Positions 9,858-20,493 of a stretch of DNA of 64,000 nucleotides are shown here, piece by piece. A program made the translations under genes and the position numbers. Positions within the stretch are counted from its first letter, which is position 1; each line of letters opens with the position of its first letter. The stretch is from Paraphoma chrysanthemicola. Taxonomy: Eukaryota; Ascomycota; Dothideomycetes; Pleosporales; Phaeosphaeriaceae. A model generated the notes under the pieces. That model was not told where the DNA came from. It ran no database searches and saw only the letters and a list, made by a program, of their open reading frames with translations. The stretch is taken from the NCBI GenBank assembly GCA_020744225.1, contig JAGMWG010000011.1, positions 62,001-126,000 of the forward strand, given 5' to 3'.

Positions 9858-10633
9858 ATGGTATGTTGACAGAAGATGTCCTAGAGGCTCCCAGCTAACA
9901 GCAACAGTCGTCACCGTTCTCAATAAGTACGACCTCTGCATAGCTGCAATGCACTGGGCCCTTCCTAACAGATTTTAGACGGCGGCGCTGCGGTAGCCAT
10001 GGTGGGCAAAGACTGCGTAGCCATCGCCTGCGATCTGCGACTCGGCATGCAAGCCCTCACCATCTCGAACAACTTCCCCAAGATCTTCCAGTACGGCGAC
10101 GTCTTCCTCGGCCTGACGGGCCTCGCCACCGATGTTGCTACCGTCTCCGATCTCTTCCGCTACAAAGTCAACATGTACCGGCTGCGCGAGGAGCGCAACA
10201 TTAGCCCGCAGACCATGGCGAACCTCGTGTCCTCGTCGCTGTATGAGAAGCGCTTCGGCCCGTACTTTGTCAGCCCAGTGATTGCGGGCATCAACCAGAC
10301 CACAGGGAAGCCGTTCATCTGCGGGTTCGATAGCATTGGCTGCATCGACTTTGCCAAGGACTTTATCGTCAGCGGCACTGCGAGCGACCAGTTGTTTGGT
10401 ACTTGCGAGGGACTGTGGGAGCCAGATCTGGTAGGCACGCACCCAGGTGGAAGCACGAGGGAGAGGACCAGTCCACTGACAAACTGCAGGGCCCGGAAGA
10501 CCTCTTCGAGACCATCTCACAGGCGTTGCTTAATGCCGTAGACCGAGACGCACTATCGGGCTGGGGAGCACATGTCTACATCATCGAGAAGGATAAGGTC
10601 ACCAAGAGGTTACTCAAAGGCAGGCAGGATTGA
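9858..10633 (+). CDS. PUP3: 20S proteasome subunit beta3 (yeast Pup3, human PSMB3)
   Basis: Four coding exons: 9858..9860 (ATG only), 9908..9926, 9979..10430 and 10490..10633. Introns are 47, 52 and 59 nt with GT...AG ends. The spliced N-terminus is MSSPFSINGGAAVAMVGKDC. The product is 205 aa, exactly the length I recall for yeast Pup3. Diagnostic blocks are CVAIACDLRLG, FLGLTGLATDV, RRFGPYFV-like KRFGPYFVSPVIAGI, DFIVSGTASDQLFG, LFETISQALLNAVDRDALSGWGA and the C-terminal RQD. Beta3 is a non-catalytic inner-ring subunit and lacks the N-terminal threonine nucleophile. The single-codon first exon mirrors that of PRE10. Confidence 0.97.
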
Positions 10634-11096
10634 GGGGCTGATTGTGCGTGGATGAAAGACATAATGACAGCCACCAAGTACTGGCGCATTCTGTGCAGGC
10701 TTGCTGGCAGTTTACGGACGGGTCCTAGCATCGAGCCGGTACTGTATGGGCATGGTCACGGCCATGTACACATTAGACACGTGGGCTGCCGAGGAAGGCG
10801 GGCAGGTGATGATAACTATGAATGAAGACCACAAACATGACCATTTGAAGACGAGCTGTATGTGCACCAGTGAGGCTAGAAAACGCCAGGCTACCTAAAG
10901 CCCATTGTTTCCAGTTCTTTCCGTTTCACATCTCGTATTCGAGTTCAACGAGTGGGGCTGCTCAACTGGAGGTGTCGGTAGTGCAGACACGTGAACGGGT
11001 GTTGCCTTGGCATCTCCAACCTTCACGTCGCGTCCTGCACTTAGCTGCGTCACTCGGCATAGCCTCTCCCACGGCCCGCGAGGCACCATCACGAAG
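10634..11096. other. intergenic, PUP3 3' UTR and PRP28 promoter
   Basis: 463 bp between two plus-strand genes. No independent gene or repeat is recognised. Confidence 0.6.
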
Positions 11097-13355
11097 ATGA
11101 GCGCAATTCCCCCACCACCTCCGCCTCAAGACAGCATTCCTCCGCCGCCGCCGTTGTCAGATGTCCCTCCACCACCGCCGCCGCCCGAGGACGAATTAGG
11201 CCCGGCGCTGGTGCCAAAAAAGGTCAAGAAGGGATGGGCGTCGCAGAAGAAGCAGCCTCCGAGTATCGACGACATCCTCAAAGCGAAGCGCGAGAAAGAG
11301 GCAGCGGCTGCCAAGCCCAAGTTTCTGTCAAGAGCGGAGCGCGAGCGAATAGCGCTGGAGAAGCGGCAGAGGGAGGTTGAAGAGGCGCAACGGCGGAGAG
11401 AAGCGTCACATGCCTCCAACGGCAACGGCGTCACGAATGGCGCATCGCGCAACGGACACTCGCACTCACACTCCAACGGCAGCCAAAATGGCTCGTCGTC
11501 CGTACCCACCGGGCCCCGGGCTATGCGCCCAGAGCCGCCAACAGGGCCGTCGTCGAGACAGCAAAGGAACGGGGACATGGCGCCACCGCCGGTGCCGGAC
11601 AAGAAGGCTGGGAAGCGACCGCCGCCCGAGGACACTGAGGCTGCGTTGACACGGACACGATACATGGGCGCAGAGCAAAATCAGTCGACCTTCTCCGCCA
11701 AGAAGAAGCGGAAGCGGACCACGGAGAAGAAGTTCAACTTCGAGTGGAACGAGGAAGAGGACACGAGCTACGACTACAACCCCATCTACCAGCAAAAGGC
11801 GGAGGCGGGCTTCTTCGGACGGGGCAGACTCGGCGGCTTCACCGAGGAGGTCACAGAGCAGGGCACTCAGCGATTCATCGAGGCCATGATCGAGCGAGAT
11901 CCCGAGTCTGGCCGGGAGCGCGCTGAGCGCATACTCGACATGGAGAGGCGGCGGAAAGAGGAGGGCGGCCGCGCGCAGCTGGACAAGCACTGGAGCGAGA
12001 AGAAGCTGGAGCACATGCGCGAGCGCGACTGGCGAATCTTCAAGGAGGACTTCAACATTGCGACAAAGGGCGGTTCCATACCCAACCCCATGCGCAACTG
12101 GCAAGAGTCAGGCCTGCCAGACAAGATTCTGCGCCTGGTCGAGCAGGTGGGCTACAACGAGCCGTCCGCAATCCAGCGCGCGGCGATACCCATTGCCTTG
12201 CAATGCCGCGATCTTATTGGTGTCGCCGTTACAGGTTCTGGTAAAACAGCATCCTTCGTCCTTCCGCTCCTGGTCTACATATCTGCGCTACCGCCCCTCG
12301 GTCCCACCAACCGCGCAGACGGTCCATACGCCATCGTCCTGGCCCCGACTCGTGAATTGGCGCAGCAGATCGAAGCTGAGACGAGGAAGTTCGCCGCACC
12401 CCTCGGCTTCAACACCGCAGTCATTGTTGGTGGCCACTCGATAGAAGAACAGGCATTCCAGATGCGCGACGGTGCCGAGATTGTCATCGCCACGCCCGGT
12501 CGTCTTGTCGACTGCATCGAGCGACGTATGCTTGTGCTCAGCCAGTGCACCTATGTCATCATGGACGAAGCAGATCGCATGATCGACATGGGTTTCGAAG
12601 AGCCCGTCAACAAGATTCTCGATGCTTTGCCCGTCACCAACGAGAAGCCGGACAACGACATGGCTGAGGATCCCGATGCCATGAAGCGGGGCATGTACCG
12701 TCAAACCATGATGTACACAGCTACCATGCCCACAGCCGTCGAGCGCATTGCTCGAAAGTATCTCCGTCGCCCGGCCATCGTCACCATTGGTAACGTCGGC
12801 GAGGCCGTCGAGACAGTCGAGCAGCGCGTCGAGCACGTCCAGGGCGAAGAAAAGCGCAAAAAGCGGCTCCAAGAAATTCTCAGCTCAGGCGAATTCGCAG
12901 CCCCCATCATCGTCTTCGTCAACATCAAGCGCAACTGCGACGCCATCGCACGCGACATCAAGCACATGGGCTTCTCCTCCGTCACATTGCACGGCTCCAA
13001 AACACAAGAACAGCGAGAAGCCGCACTCGCACAACTCAAGGACCACCGCGTCGACGTCCTCGTCGCGACCGATCTCGCAGGTCGCGGTATCGATATCACC
13101 GACGTTTCCCTCGTCGTCAACTTCAACATGGCCACAAACATCGAGAGCTACACACATCGCATCGGCCGAACAGGTCGTGCCGGTAAGAGCGGTGTGGCGA
13201 TTACTTTCTGGGGTAATGAGGATGCGGATGTGCTATATGATTTGAAACAGATGCTGGCAAAAAGCCAGATTAGTAAGGTGCCTGAGGATTTGAGAAAGCA
13301 TGAGGCGGCGCAGCAGAAAGGAGGAAGGAACAAAGAGAAGAAGGCGCTGACATAG
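11097..13355 (+). CDS. PRP28: pre-mRNA-splicing DEAD-box RNA helicase Prp28
   Basis: An intronless gene; the first ATG gives 752 aa. The N-terminus is proline-rich (PPPPPP blocks), then charged with KKVKKGWASQKKQPPSIDDIL, a Ser/Asn/Gly low-complexity stretch, and the Prp28-specific segments FNFEWNEEEDTSYDYNPIY and HWSEKKLEHMRERDWRIFKEDFNI. The helicase core follows: Q motif at PSAIQ, Walker A AVTGSGKT (Lys383), PTRELAQQ, TPGRL, DEAD at 490-493, TAT in place of the usual SAT, and HRIGRTGRAG from His687. Prp28 exchanges U1 for U6 snRNA at the 5' splice site during spliceosome activation and acts with the U5 snRNP. The extended N-terminus and the linker to the helicase domain separate it from other DEAD-box families. 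Confidence 0.95.
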   Translation: MSAIPPPPPPQDSIPPPPPLSDVPPPPPPPEDELGPALVPKKVKKGWASQKKQPPSIDDILKAKREKEAAAAKPKFLSRAERERIALEKRQREVEEAQRRREASHASNGNGVTNGASRNGHSHSHSNGSQNGSSSVPTGPRAMRPEPPTGPSSRQQRNGDMAPPPVPDKKAGKRPPPEDTEAALTRTRYMGAEQNQSTFSAKKKRKRTTEKKFNFEWNEEEDTSYDYNPIYQQKAEAGFFGRGRLGGFTEEVTEQGTQRFIEAMIERDPESGRERAERILDMERRRKEEGGRAQLDKHWSEKKLEHMRERDWRIFKEDFNIATKGGSIPNPMRNWQESGLPDKILRLVEQVGYNEPSAIQRAAIPIALQCRDLIGVAVTGSGKTASFVLPLLVYISALPPLGPTNRADGPYAIVLAPTRELAQQIEAETRKFAAPLGFNTAVIVGGHSIEEQAFQMRDGAEIVIATPGRLVDCIERRMLVLSQCTYVIMDEADRMIDMGFEEPVNKILDALPVTNEKPDNDMAEDPDAMKRGMYRQTMMYTATMPTAVERIARKYLRRPAIVTIGNVGEAVETVEQRVEHVQGEEKRKKRLQEILSSGEFAAPIIVFVNIKRNCDAIARDIKHMGFSSVTLHGSKTQEQREAALAQLKDHRVDVLVATDLAGRGIDITDVSLVVNFNMATNIESYTHRIGRTGRAGKSGVAITFWGNEDADVLYDLKQMLAKSQISKVPEDLRKHEAAQQKGGRNKEKKALT

Positions 13356-14784
13356 AGTTGGCCAGAAGCAGGAATAGATGGTCTATTCCAATATATGGAA
13401 AAGATTAAGTTCTTTGCACCCCATACTCGGAGGCGACAGCGAAAACATAAATGCTATGAGTTGCCTGGCATCATATTGTCACCTGTTATTGAAAGTCCAT
13501 CATCCTTTCGTTTCTCATCGCCCATTCAATTCTACCGAAATCCTCATCCGACCCGCAATCGCAGCCGTTGGTCGTCGTACTACAACGATAATTTCCTTCC
13601 CCCTAATTTGTACCTGCCACGTGCCTTGTTCATTAAGCCGATCGCATGAGAGCCTCCGCATCTTCCCAAGAACGACACAATTTGAAGATTATAGAAGTCC
13701 AGAGCTCGGCTCAATGACTTCGATCACCAAATCAGCCGAGGTTTGCGCTTGCAATTGCGACAAATGCTTGCGATAGAGACGCTGAATCGTCATCTGTCCG
13801 AGCATTAGAACATTTCAGAAATCAGAGGACGGTTTGCGTCGATGCGTGTTAGGGAGCGCGGCGAAGCAATTTCTGACCCCTGTGACGAAGAAATGAATGC
13901 TCAGTCCCCTGCGACTATGGGCAAGGCCTCTATGCCTCTTCGAAGTCAACCCCTCGTTGTTCAAAAGCCGTCCCCCTAGAGAATGCACCCGACAATAGAA
14001 CACGGCCATGAATAAAAAAAGGAGTCGTTATCCCACAAATGCCTATGACGAATGTCCCGCAATCTGGATCTACCAAGAGAGCATCAGCGACAATTACCTT
14101 TCTCCCTCAGCAGAGACTCAACATGGGGGAAATGAGCAGCAGAATGGCAAATTTCCCGACGTGCTCGATGCAGATGATGCTATTGACACGACTTTTCGAG
14201 GCAGCACTCGAGCTTCCAGTTGAAGAAGTGAAACCGGACATGTGCTTAACGAAGTGTTGAAGGTTGCCATGGTAGACTACGCTAGTACCGGAACTGTTGA
14301 CGTCATTTGTCGCGTTAGGTCATTCATACACCAAAATGCATCTATCACCGAGCCTTGTCTGAACTTATTGCTTATCAAGCCATCACACACGCCTTGCCAC
14401 AAGCTTACAAGTCGTCGTCACGCAAAGCTTGGCCAACGTGGTCGATTCTCCTGATGTGAACGAATGGCAGGGATGCAGGCCCGAAACGTGCGTTGTAGCC
14501 GGCATTTGTGGGGATAAACGCGATCCCGCGGAATAATGTTCCTCTCGCGCTCAATTTACACCTTACGGATCCTGGTATAAGTTTTCAATAGATCGCAGAT
14601 CCTAGTAGGTCGCGTGAATTGCCCAGACAGAGAGGCTGGGCGCACGGAAATGGTGCATGTAATTAGCAGGAGGTACAAATGCCGGGGATATCGCGCATGC
14701 GCGTGGCCCAGCATCTTCTCTCGATCGCGGCAGTCTGACCTACGTAGCAAGCAAACGCCCAAAGTTTCAACTTGAAAAGGCAAA
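13356..14784. other. gene-free stretch of 1.4 kb
   Basis: Several ORFs of 60-130 codons occur, but none has a recognisable family, intron structure or coding-like composition. The right end (about 14460-14784) should be the promoter of the dienelactone-hydrolase-like gene. A small non-coding or lineage-specific gene cannot be excluded. Confidence 0.4.
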
Positions 14785-15663
14785 ATGGTAGCGCCCAAAC
14801 AAATCCTCGCCAGCCTGGCCACCATTGGCAGCGCGTTCGCCGCATACTCGTTCCCGCCGCATCAGGTGCGAAATGCCGGCGAGCCTGTTGGTCAATTGAA
14901 GAACATCAGCGGCAGTGAGTTTTCTGGCCGTAGGCGTAGAAGGTCGATAGCTGACAATGGAAAGTTGAGATGTACATTTCATACCCTCCAGGGCGCAACA
15001 CATCTGACAAAGTCCTGCTCTTCGTGACCGACATCTTCGGAGTGCCGCTTCTGCAGAACAAGCTCCTCGCCGACTCACTCGCGGCGAATGACTACCTCGT
15101 CGTGATGCCCGATCTGTTCGAGGGCGATGCAATCTCCGTTGAAGAGCAAGAAGCAGGCCTCAATTTGACAGAGTGGCGTTTACTGCATCCGACCCCAAAG
15201 ATTGACAGCATCATCAATACCACCATTGGCTACTTGCGCAGCGAATTGAAGGTCCAGAGGATTGGTGGCCTTGGTTTCTGCTTTGGCGGAAAATATGTTC
15301 CACGATTCTTGACTGCCAATGGGGGTATCGACATTGGCTTCATCGCGCATCCGAGCAGCTTGACGGAGCAGGAGATTGGTGGTATTGCTAAGGGAATCAG
15401 CATCGCTGCTGGCAGTAAGTCTTGAAACGATTCGAGATGAAAATGCACTGACTTTTACAGCGCTCGACGGTTCTTTCAACGCAACAGCTAAGGGCCGCGC
15501 CGAAAGTATCCTGAACACCAACAACGTTACTTTCCAGTCCAACCTGTACTATGGAGCGCCACATGGATTCGCGGTCCGAGTTAATCAGAGTATTCCACAG
15601 CAAGCGTACGCGAAGCAAGCCAGCTTCATACAAGCAGTTACCTGGTTCAATGCGTGGTTGTAG
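14785..15663 (+). CDS. secreted dienelactone hydrolase family protein
   Basis: Three exons: 14785..14914, 14965..15414 and 15461..15663. Introns are 50 and 46 nt, and the product is 260 aa. An N-terminal signal peptide is visible (MVAPKQILASLATIGSAFAA). The alpha/beta-hydrolase core has the dienelactone hydrolase Cys nucleophile in GFCFGGKY (Cys149), the acid in TLDGSF (Asp196) and the base in GAPHGFAV (His228), so the Cys-Asp-His triad is complete. FVTDIFGVPL and VVMPDLFEGD fit the family core. N-glycosylation sites (NLT, NTT, NAT, NVT) agree with secretion. The family hydrolyses lactones and esters; the real substrate is unknown. The start is the first ATG, followed directly by the signal peptide. 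Confidence 0.92.
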
Positions 15664-17108
15664 CACCCAGTCCTTGGATCACAAATCGTGCCCTTAGTAA
15701 ATGCGATGGAATAATAAGAAGTAAATTCATCGATCCCAATACCTAGCCTAGAGTGAAAGTGCTTGTACATGACGTGTGCGACTCCGCCATTCGAAAACAA
15801 TCGAATTGTCTTTGCTGCTTTGGATGCCATGTCGTGGCGGGGCGCGTTGTCCGAACATCTTACCTCTTAATTTAGTCATGAACGTGCCAGACATCCGTTC
15901 GATAAAGTCTTACGGTGACGATATAGTCTGCCGACGACAGGGTGGGGAAGCTCTCGAAAATCTTGACTGTTCGACACAGTACGCCCTGGGCTTTGCCTTC
16001 GCATGTGTTCAAGTCTTCGGCAAAACTTGTTCTATGTAATGGAGCCCTCCAGGCTATTACACTGAGGCTATTTTTATAACTCTAGCAGTGTTTGCATATG
16101 CACACGCTATGCTAACGTTAAGTGATGCGCCCGATATGCATGTGATTCATTGGAGGTGGTAAGATGCAGTAAGATGATGATAGTATCGCCCAGCAATGAT
16201 CTTGACAAATATAGCAGCGCTTTTGAAAGATGAGGTGCATCGTTTCGTTGAATTGTGGTGGTATAAGTGTTTACAGCCATGGACAACTACAATAGCCGTG
16301 TTCTAAAGCGGATGTTGACGGATGTTCGCTGAGCTGCACAACTTTTCGTCTTTCCGGAAAAACGAGGTCATAACAGATAATAAGGAGAGACAGCACTTCA
16401 TCAATCGCAGTGCTCGCGCGGAACGGAACATTTCTATCCTCTCTCTATGATTGGTCTGCAACATATAAATCACTTGGAGACTGCACATCCAGCAGAGGAC
16501 GAGGTCGAGTCTTGAGATCTTAGCCATGCTCGCGCTTTAATAAGCATTGCTCTCGCGTTTCAGTCTTATATCCTGTGCGCTATGTGTACTTGAGGATTCT
16601 CCGCTGGGAGAATGGATTGAACAGCAATTACTATCTGTAACCGAAAACTTGCATCGACATGCTTGCTCGGAACATGCGATGTGAGGTTTGCAAATGAGTC
16701 GCACAAGTATAGCCCAAGACCAAGGCTCAACGTATGTCGCCTCGTTCTTGACACCTGGTACTTACGTTGTAGTGAGTCACTGGACACGATTCAACATAAG
16801 ACTCACGGTGCCTTGCACCCTTCACATTAGCTATGCCGAAACACCCCAGCAATTCCGAACACACCAGTGCAGACGGCTCGTCTGTCCCGCATTTCGGCAT
16901 CTCGAAGGGCGGGCGCTTACCTGCGATAGGTAATAGTCAAGTCTAGCGTGCCCCGCAGAATCTCGGTTATTGGTCATGGAATAGCGGTGACGCATTGTAA
17001 AAAGGGCTCTTCTTCGCAATTGCGTTCAGTTGTCTGGCTATTTTAACTTAGTCGTTTATATCATTGTTGGTGTAGCATAGCCTTGGTTGTCGAGTTAGAG
17101 CATCATCC
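15664..17108. other. gene-free stretch of 1.4 kb
   Basis: No supported gene on either strand. Short minus-strand ORFs (for example at 16303..16527) have no recognisable family. The right end is the promoter of the MFS transporter gene. Confidence 0.4.
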
Positions 17109-18915
17109 ATGGATCAAGAGATAGAAATGAATTTGAGGCCTACGGGCGAGGCGAACGAAAAGAACTCCACAGAGACGCAACCGGATCTCGAGCACAATGG
17201 CTCTGTTGCAAGCGATGGTAGAGTTCGAAGCAAATTTCAGATGTTCGCAATTCTTACTGCGCTCTTCGTAGGTCACTCCCAGAAATTCACGCCCTCTAGG
17301 GACTTTCTGACGGTCTTTGCAGTTGTCATTATTCGTAGCAGCATTAGACGCAACGATTGTCGCAACAGCAGCACCCACTATTTCCAATGATCTCAACTCC
17401 GCAGCTGGATACACTTGGATTGGAGGAGCTTTCCTTCTCGCCAACGCTGCCTCGGGACCTATCTGGGCCAAGCTCTCCGACATCTGGGGAAGGAAGCTCA
17501 TTGTCTTGCTCGCCCTGGCGATGTTCTTCGTCAGTTCCGCGATTTGTGCAACAGCAAAGACAATGGAGACTCTTATCATCGGACGAGCTTTCCAAGGCGC
17601 TGCAGGCGGTGGCTTGATTCTTCTGGTGCATGTGTGTATCAGTGACCTGTTTAGCTTGCGTCAGCGAAGCTTGTTAATGGGCTTCACGGAAGGAATCTGG
17701 GCGCTAGCAGGAGGTATAGGTCCAGTGCTCGGCGGGGTCTTTGCAAGTCTGGTGTAAGTTCTTGACAAATTCCCAGGGATGTGAGCTGACAGGGCGATAA
17801 GGTCGTGGCGTTGGTGTTTCTATATCAATCTGCCTATCAGCGGCTTCGCGGGACTTCTGATCCTCCTCTTTCTAGACATTCGCCATGAGCATACTTCCTT
17901 CATCGACGGTATTAAGGCTATCGACTGGTTCGGCATCTTCACCTTCCTCGGATTTACCCTCATGATCCTTCTTGGTCTGGACTTTGGCGGAGTACTATTT
18001 CCATGGGACTCCGCAAAGGTCATTGCGTTGCTCGTCGTTGGAGGTATCATGATTTTCGCATTCATATACAGCGAGAAACGCCTTGCAAAGTATCCATTGA
18101 TTCCAATGGCGCTTTTCCGGCGCCGTACGAACGTCGCTGCTTTCGTGCTGGTCTTCCTCCACGGCTTCGTATTTATTAGTGGAGAGTATTACATGCCTCT
18201 GTACTTGCAGGCGGTACTTGAAGCATCGCCGCTTCGGTCTGGGCTATTGCTTCTTCCATTCATCGTAACCGGGGCGATCCTTGGAGTCCTATGTGGTTTC
18301 ATCATACATCGCACTGGCCGTTTCCGCGAGATCATGTGGGTCGGAACGTTCCTCTTGACCTTGGGGTTTGGCCTGTTCATCTCCTTTGATGCTTTCACTA
18401 GTACGGCGAAAGTAGTAGGGTACCTGATGATCGCAGGTGCTGGTTCTGGTGTCCTTTTCGAAGCACCGCTTATTGCCGTGCAGTCTCAGGTGGAGCAGAA
18501 TGACGTTGCCTCCGCCACAGCTACACTGTCCTTCATTCGAAATATCGGTCTTTCGATATCGACTATCGTTGGCGGGACGATCTTCCAAAACTCCATGACA
18601 AGTCGGGCGTCGACTTTACGTTCTGCCGGCCTGCCACACGACCTCTTGCTTCAGTTGGATGGTGACAGTGCTATGGCAAACGTCATGCTCCCAAGCACGT
18701 GGGAGAACTCAGCCTGGCAACTCGCAGCGAAGCAAGCCTTTGCTTATGCGACGCGCAATATGTGGATCACGTATACTGTCTTTGCTTTCCTAAGTTTTGT
18801 TGCAAGTATGTTCATAGAGGCTGCGCATCTGGGCACAGACCACACAGAGACTGTAACGGGGTTGAGGAAAGAGAAGCCGGTTGACGAGGCATCAGTGTCA
18901 AGAGCTCTATCGTAG
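17109..18915 (+). CDS. MFS drug:H+ antiporter, DHA2 (14-span) family
   Basis: Three exons: 17109..17267, 17323..17753 and 17802..18915. Introns are 55 and 48 nt, and the product is 567 aa. A hydrophilic N-terminus of about 45 residues precedes the first span. The DHA2 signature ALDATIVATAAPTI follows in span 1, then a motif-A-like loop at KLSDIWGRK, the GRAFQGAAGGG segment, and a motif-C-like GGIGPVLGG in span 5. After the splice the typical SWRWCFYINLPISG is restored. About 14 spans fit the length. Members export toxins, drugs or secondary metabolites from the plasma membrane or vacuole. No biosynthetic genes lie beside it, so the substrate is unknown; a general multidrug role is likeliest. 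Confidence 0.93.
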
Positions 18916-19692
18916 ATCTTTGCTACGTGTGCTGAAGCGGTAGGGAATAACAAGCAAAACTCGTGGCAAACGAAGTAGTGCGCGGAGGCATTGCCACGAA
19001 GGTCACAGAAGTTGCATTCTGTCTGTCAATCTCGTAAGATCAATAGCTCCCACATTACCTTGGCTTTTTCTTGCACCATCGTAGATGAGCTGACAACGCT
19101 TGCCTGTGCTTGAACGGCCTCCCACAATGCCAAAATATGATGCTTTCTCCTGTTGTTCCAACTACCGGTTCTGCTCTTCCAATTCCAGTTCTTCCAATTC
19201 CAGCTCTGCCAGGTATCTGCACACCGTCTTCTGCACTTTGCTGTACTTCTGTGTAGTTTAGCAACATTATGATCTGTGAGAAGTAAATGCAAGGCCAGAT
19301 TGACTGCTGTCGAGAGTGCATTGCAGCGAGAGGTTCGCGATCAAGAATTGTTGAAGGTTGAGGGGCGGTCAATTAAGCAGCGGCCAAAGTCTCTCGCTGA
19401 GGCATAGCACATCAAGGTCCTATTCTGGATGCGAACAGATTAGCATATAAGCAATAAGAGAATAATAAGGCAAGCCCGCAGCCACGATTAATGGAATAAT
19501 TGCATCTGCAAAATAGCTAGGAGTACACGGAGGGAGTTGGCAGCGTCATATACCGTCGACTATGTATGGTACTATTGCGAGGAAATCCTGGAAACTATCT
19601 TGAGCTAATGATAAGCCTAGTAGCGATACTAATGAGTATGAGCATTGTGTAAAATATTGGCCTCATGTTTGAGCGAGCTTTTCGAGAAGTCC
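18916..19692. other. gene-free stretch left of the inverted-repeat element
   Basis: Contains a minus-strand ORF (19055..19321) whose end resembles half of a C2H2 zinc finger (FWHCGRPFKHRQALSAHLRWC) but lacks the first Cys of the pair. Inside it a TTCCAATTCCAG unit is repeated in tandem (about 19170-19205). It is probably a decayed remnant or chance. Otherwise AT-rich intergenic sequence. Confidence 0.35.
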
Positions 19693-19711
19693 GATGGTTT
19701 GTTAGAGCAAG
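19693..19711 (+). repeat. left terminal inverted repeat, 19 bp
   Basis: Reads GATGGTTTGTTAGAGCAAG. Its perfect reverse complement is at 20387..20405. Confidence 0.85.
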
Positions 19712-20033
19712 TGGGCAGGTGCATGTGCGAAGTGGATGCTAACAAGGACAGAAGGCAGGCTCTTGACACATGGAGAGCTGACTTATTCGACTGTGTCTAG
19801 CCGCTTCTCTACTTCCTCTTACAGCACTGCTTCCTTCTTTTGACTGTATGGAGAGCTTTGAATAATTCCCTGGAGATCTTCAGATTGCCCGAAGCCTGTA
19901 TGCTAATTACTCGGAAGCAAAGCAGCAGAAAGATCAGGTCTCCAGTTCATTGCTACTTCTGGTGGCTTACTCTACTGCATGGCATTTGAGGCAGTGCTTA
20001 CTTTGATGCGTTTTGATCTCCAAAATTCGGCCA

Positions 20034-20285
20034 GATGTAATCGGCCGGATGCTTCCGCTATTCGGCGGTGTATTCCGTAAAGCGGTGCCCTGAAGATTCA
20101 CGACATGGTCTTGTTTTCTCAGGCCGACTACATTTACTTACTACTAAAGATTATATCTTATAGTTGCTAAAAGATAGTTTAAAATCTATTAGTATTATAC
20201 TACGCCTATAGAAAGGTGCAAAAGTCTCTAGGAGCTGATAAAAGTAGACAATCGGCCGAATAGCAAAAGGTCGCGGCCGAACATA
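20034..20285. repeat. nested imperfect inverted repeat inside the MITE-like element
   Basis: The left arm (about 20034-20070) contains ATCGGCCGGATGC...GCTATTCGGCGG. The right arm (about 20249-20285), read in reverse complement, contains TTCGGCCGCGACC...GCTATTCGGCCG. The arms share the GCTATTCGGC core and the TCGGCCG block. The loop between them is strongly AT-rich and non-coding. This is typical of a second, older non-autonomous transposon or a long hairpin. Confidence 0.5.
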
Positions 20286-20386
20286 TCTTGCCCCATAATT
20301 CCGGGCAGGTGCATATTCACTTAGGGAATAGCGTGTCCACTAACGCGAGCGCTAGCATCTTTGAAGCATGACAGCAGGACTACTAG

Positions 20387-20405
20387 CTTGCTCTAACAAA
20401 CCATC
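20387..20405 (-). repeat. right terminal inverted repeat, 19 bp
   Basis: Reads CTTGCTCTAACAAACCATC on the plus strand, the exact reverse complement of 19693..19711. Confidence 0.85.
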
Positions 20406-20493
20406 AGCCTTGTGGGAGCCGCTTAGATACCAGGTCAGATTTTGACAACAGGTACAAACTCGTACAAAGGACAGGAAGCATCCCGTCCTCGCC

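Larger units (their letters stand above)
19693..20405. mobile_element. MITE-like element, 713 bp, bounded by a 19-bp perfect inverted repeat
   Basis: The segment starts with GATGGTTTGTTAGAGCAAG and ends with its exact reverse complement. The interior has no ORF of note and is AT-rich, especially 20120-20250, in contrast to the flanking genes. It therefore looks like a non-autonomous DNA transposon. A second, imperfect inverted repeat lies inside (20034..20285). A 12-bp direct repeat GGGCAGGTGCAT occurs at 19713..19724 and 20303..20314, which would fit a nested insertion. I see no clean target-site duplication at the outer ends. The right end is 88 bp before the start codon of the SRPBCC gene, so the element probably lies in that gene's promoter. 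Confidence 0.6.

Noticed and set aside
11466..12104. 212-codon minus-strand ORF inside PRP28
   Set aside because: Antisense shadow; Leu/Arg-rich translation with no family match.
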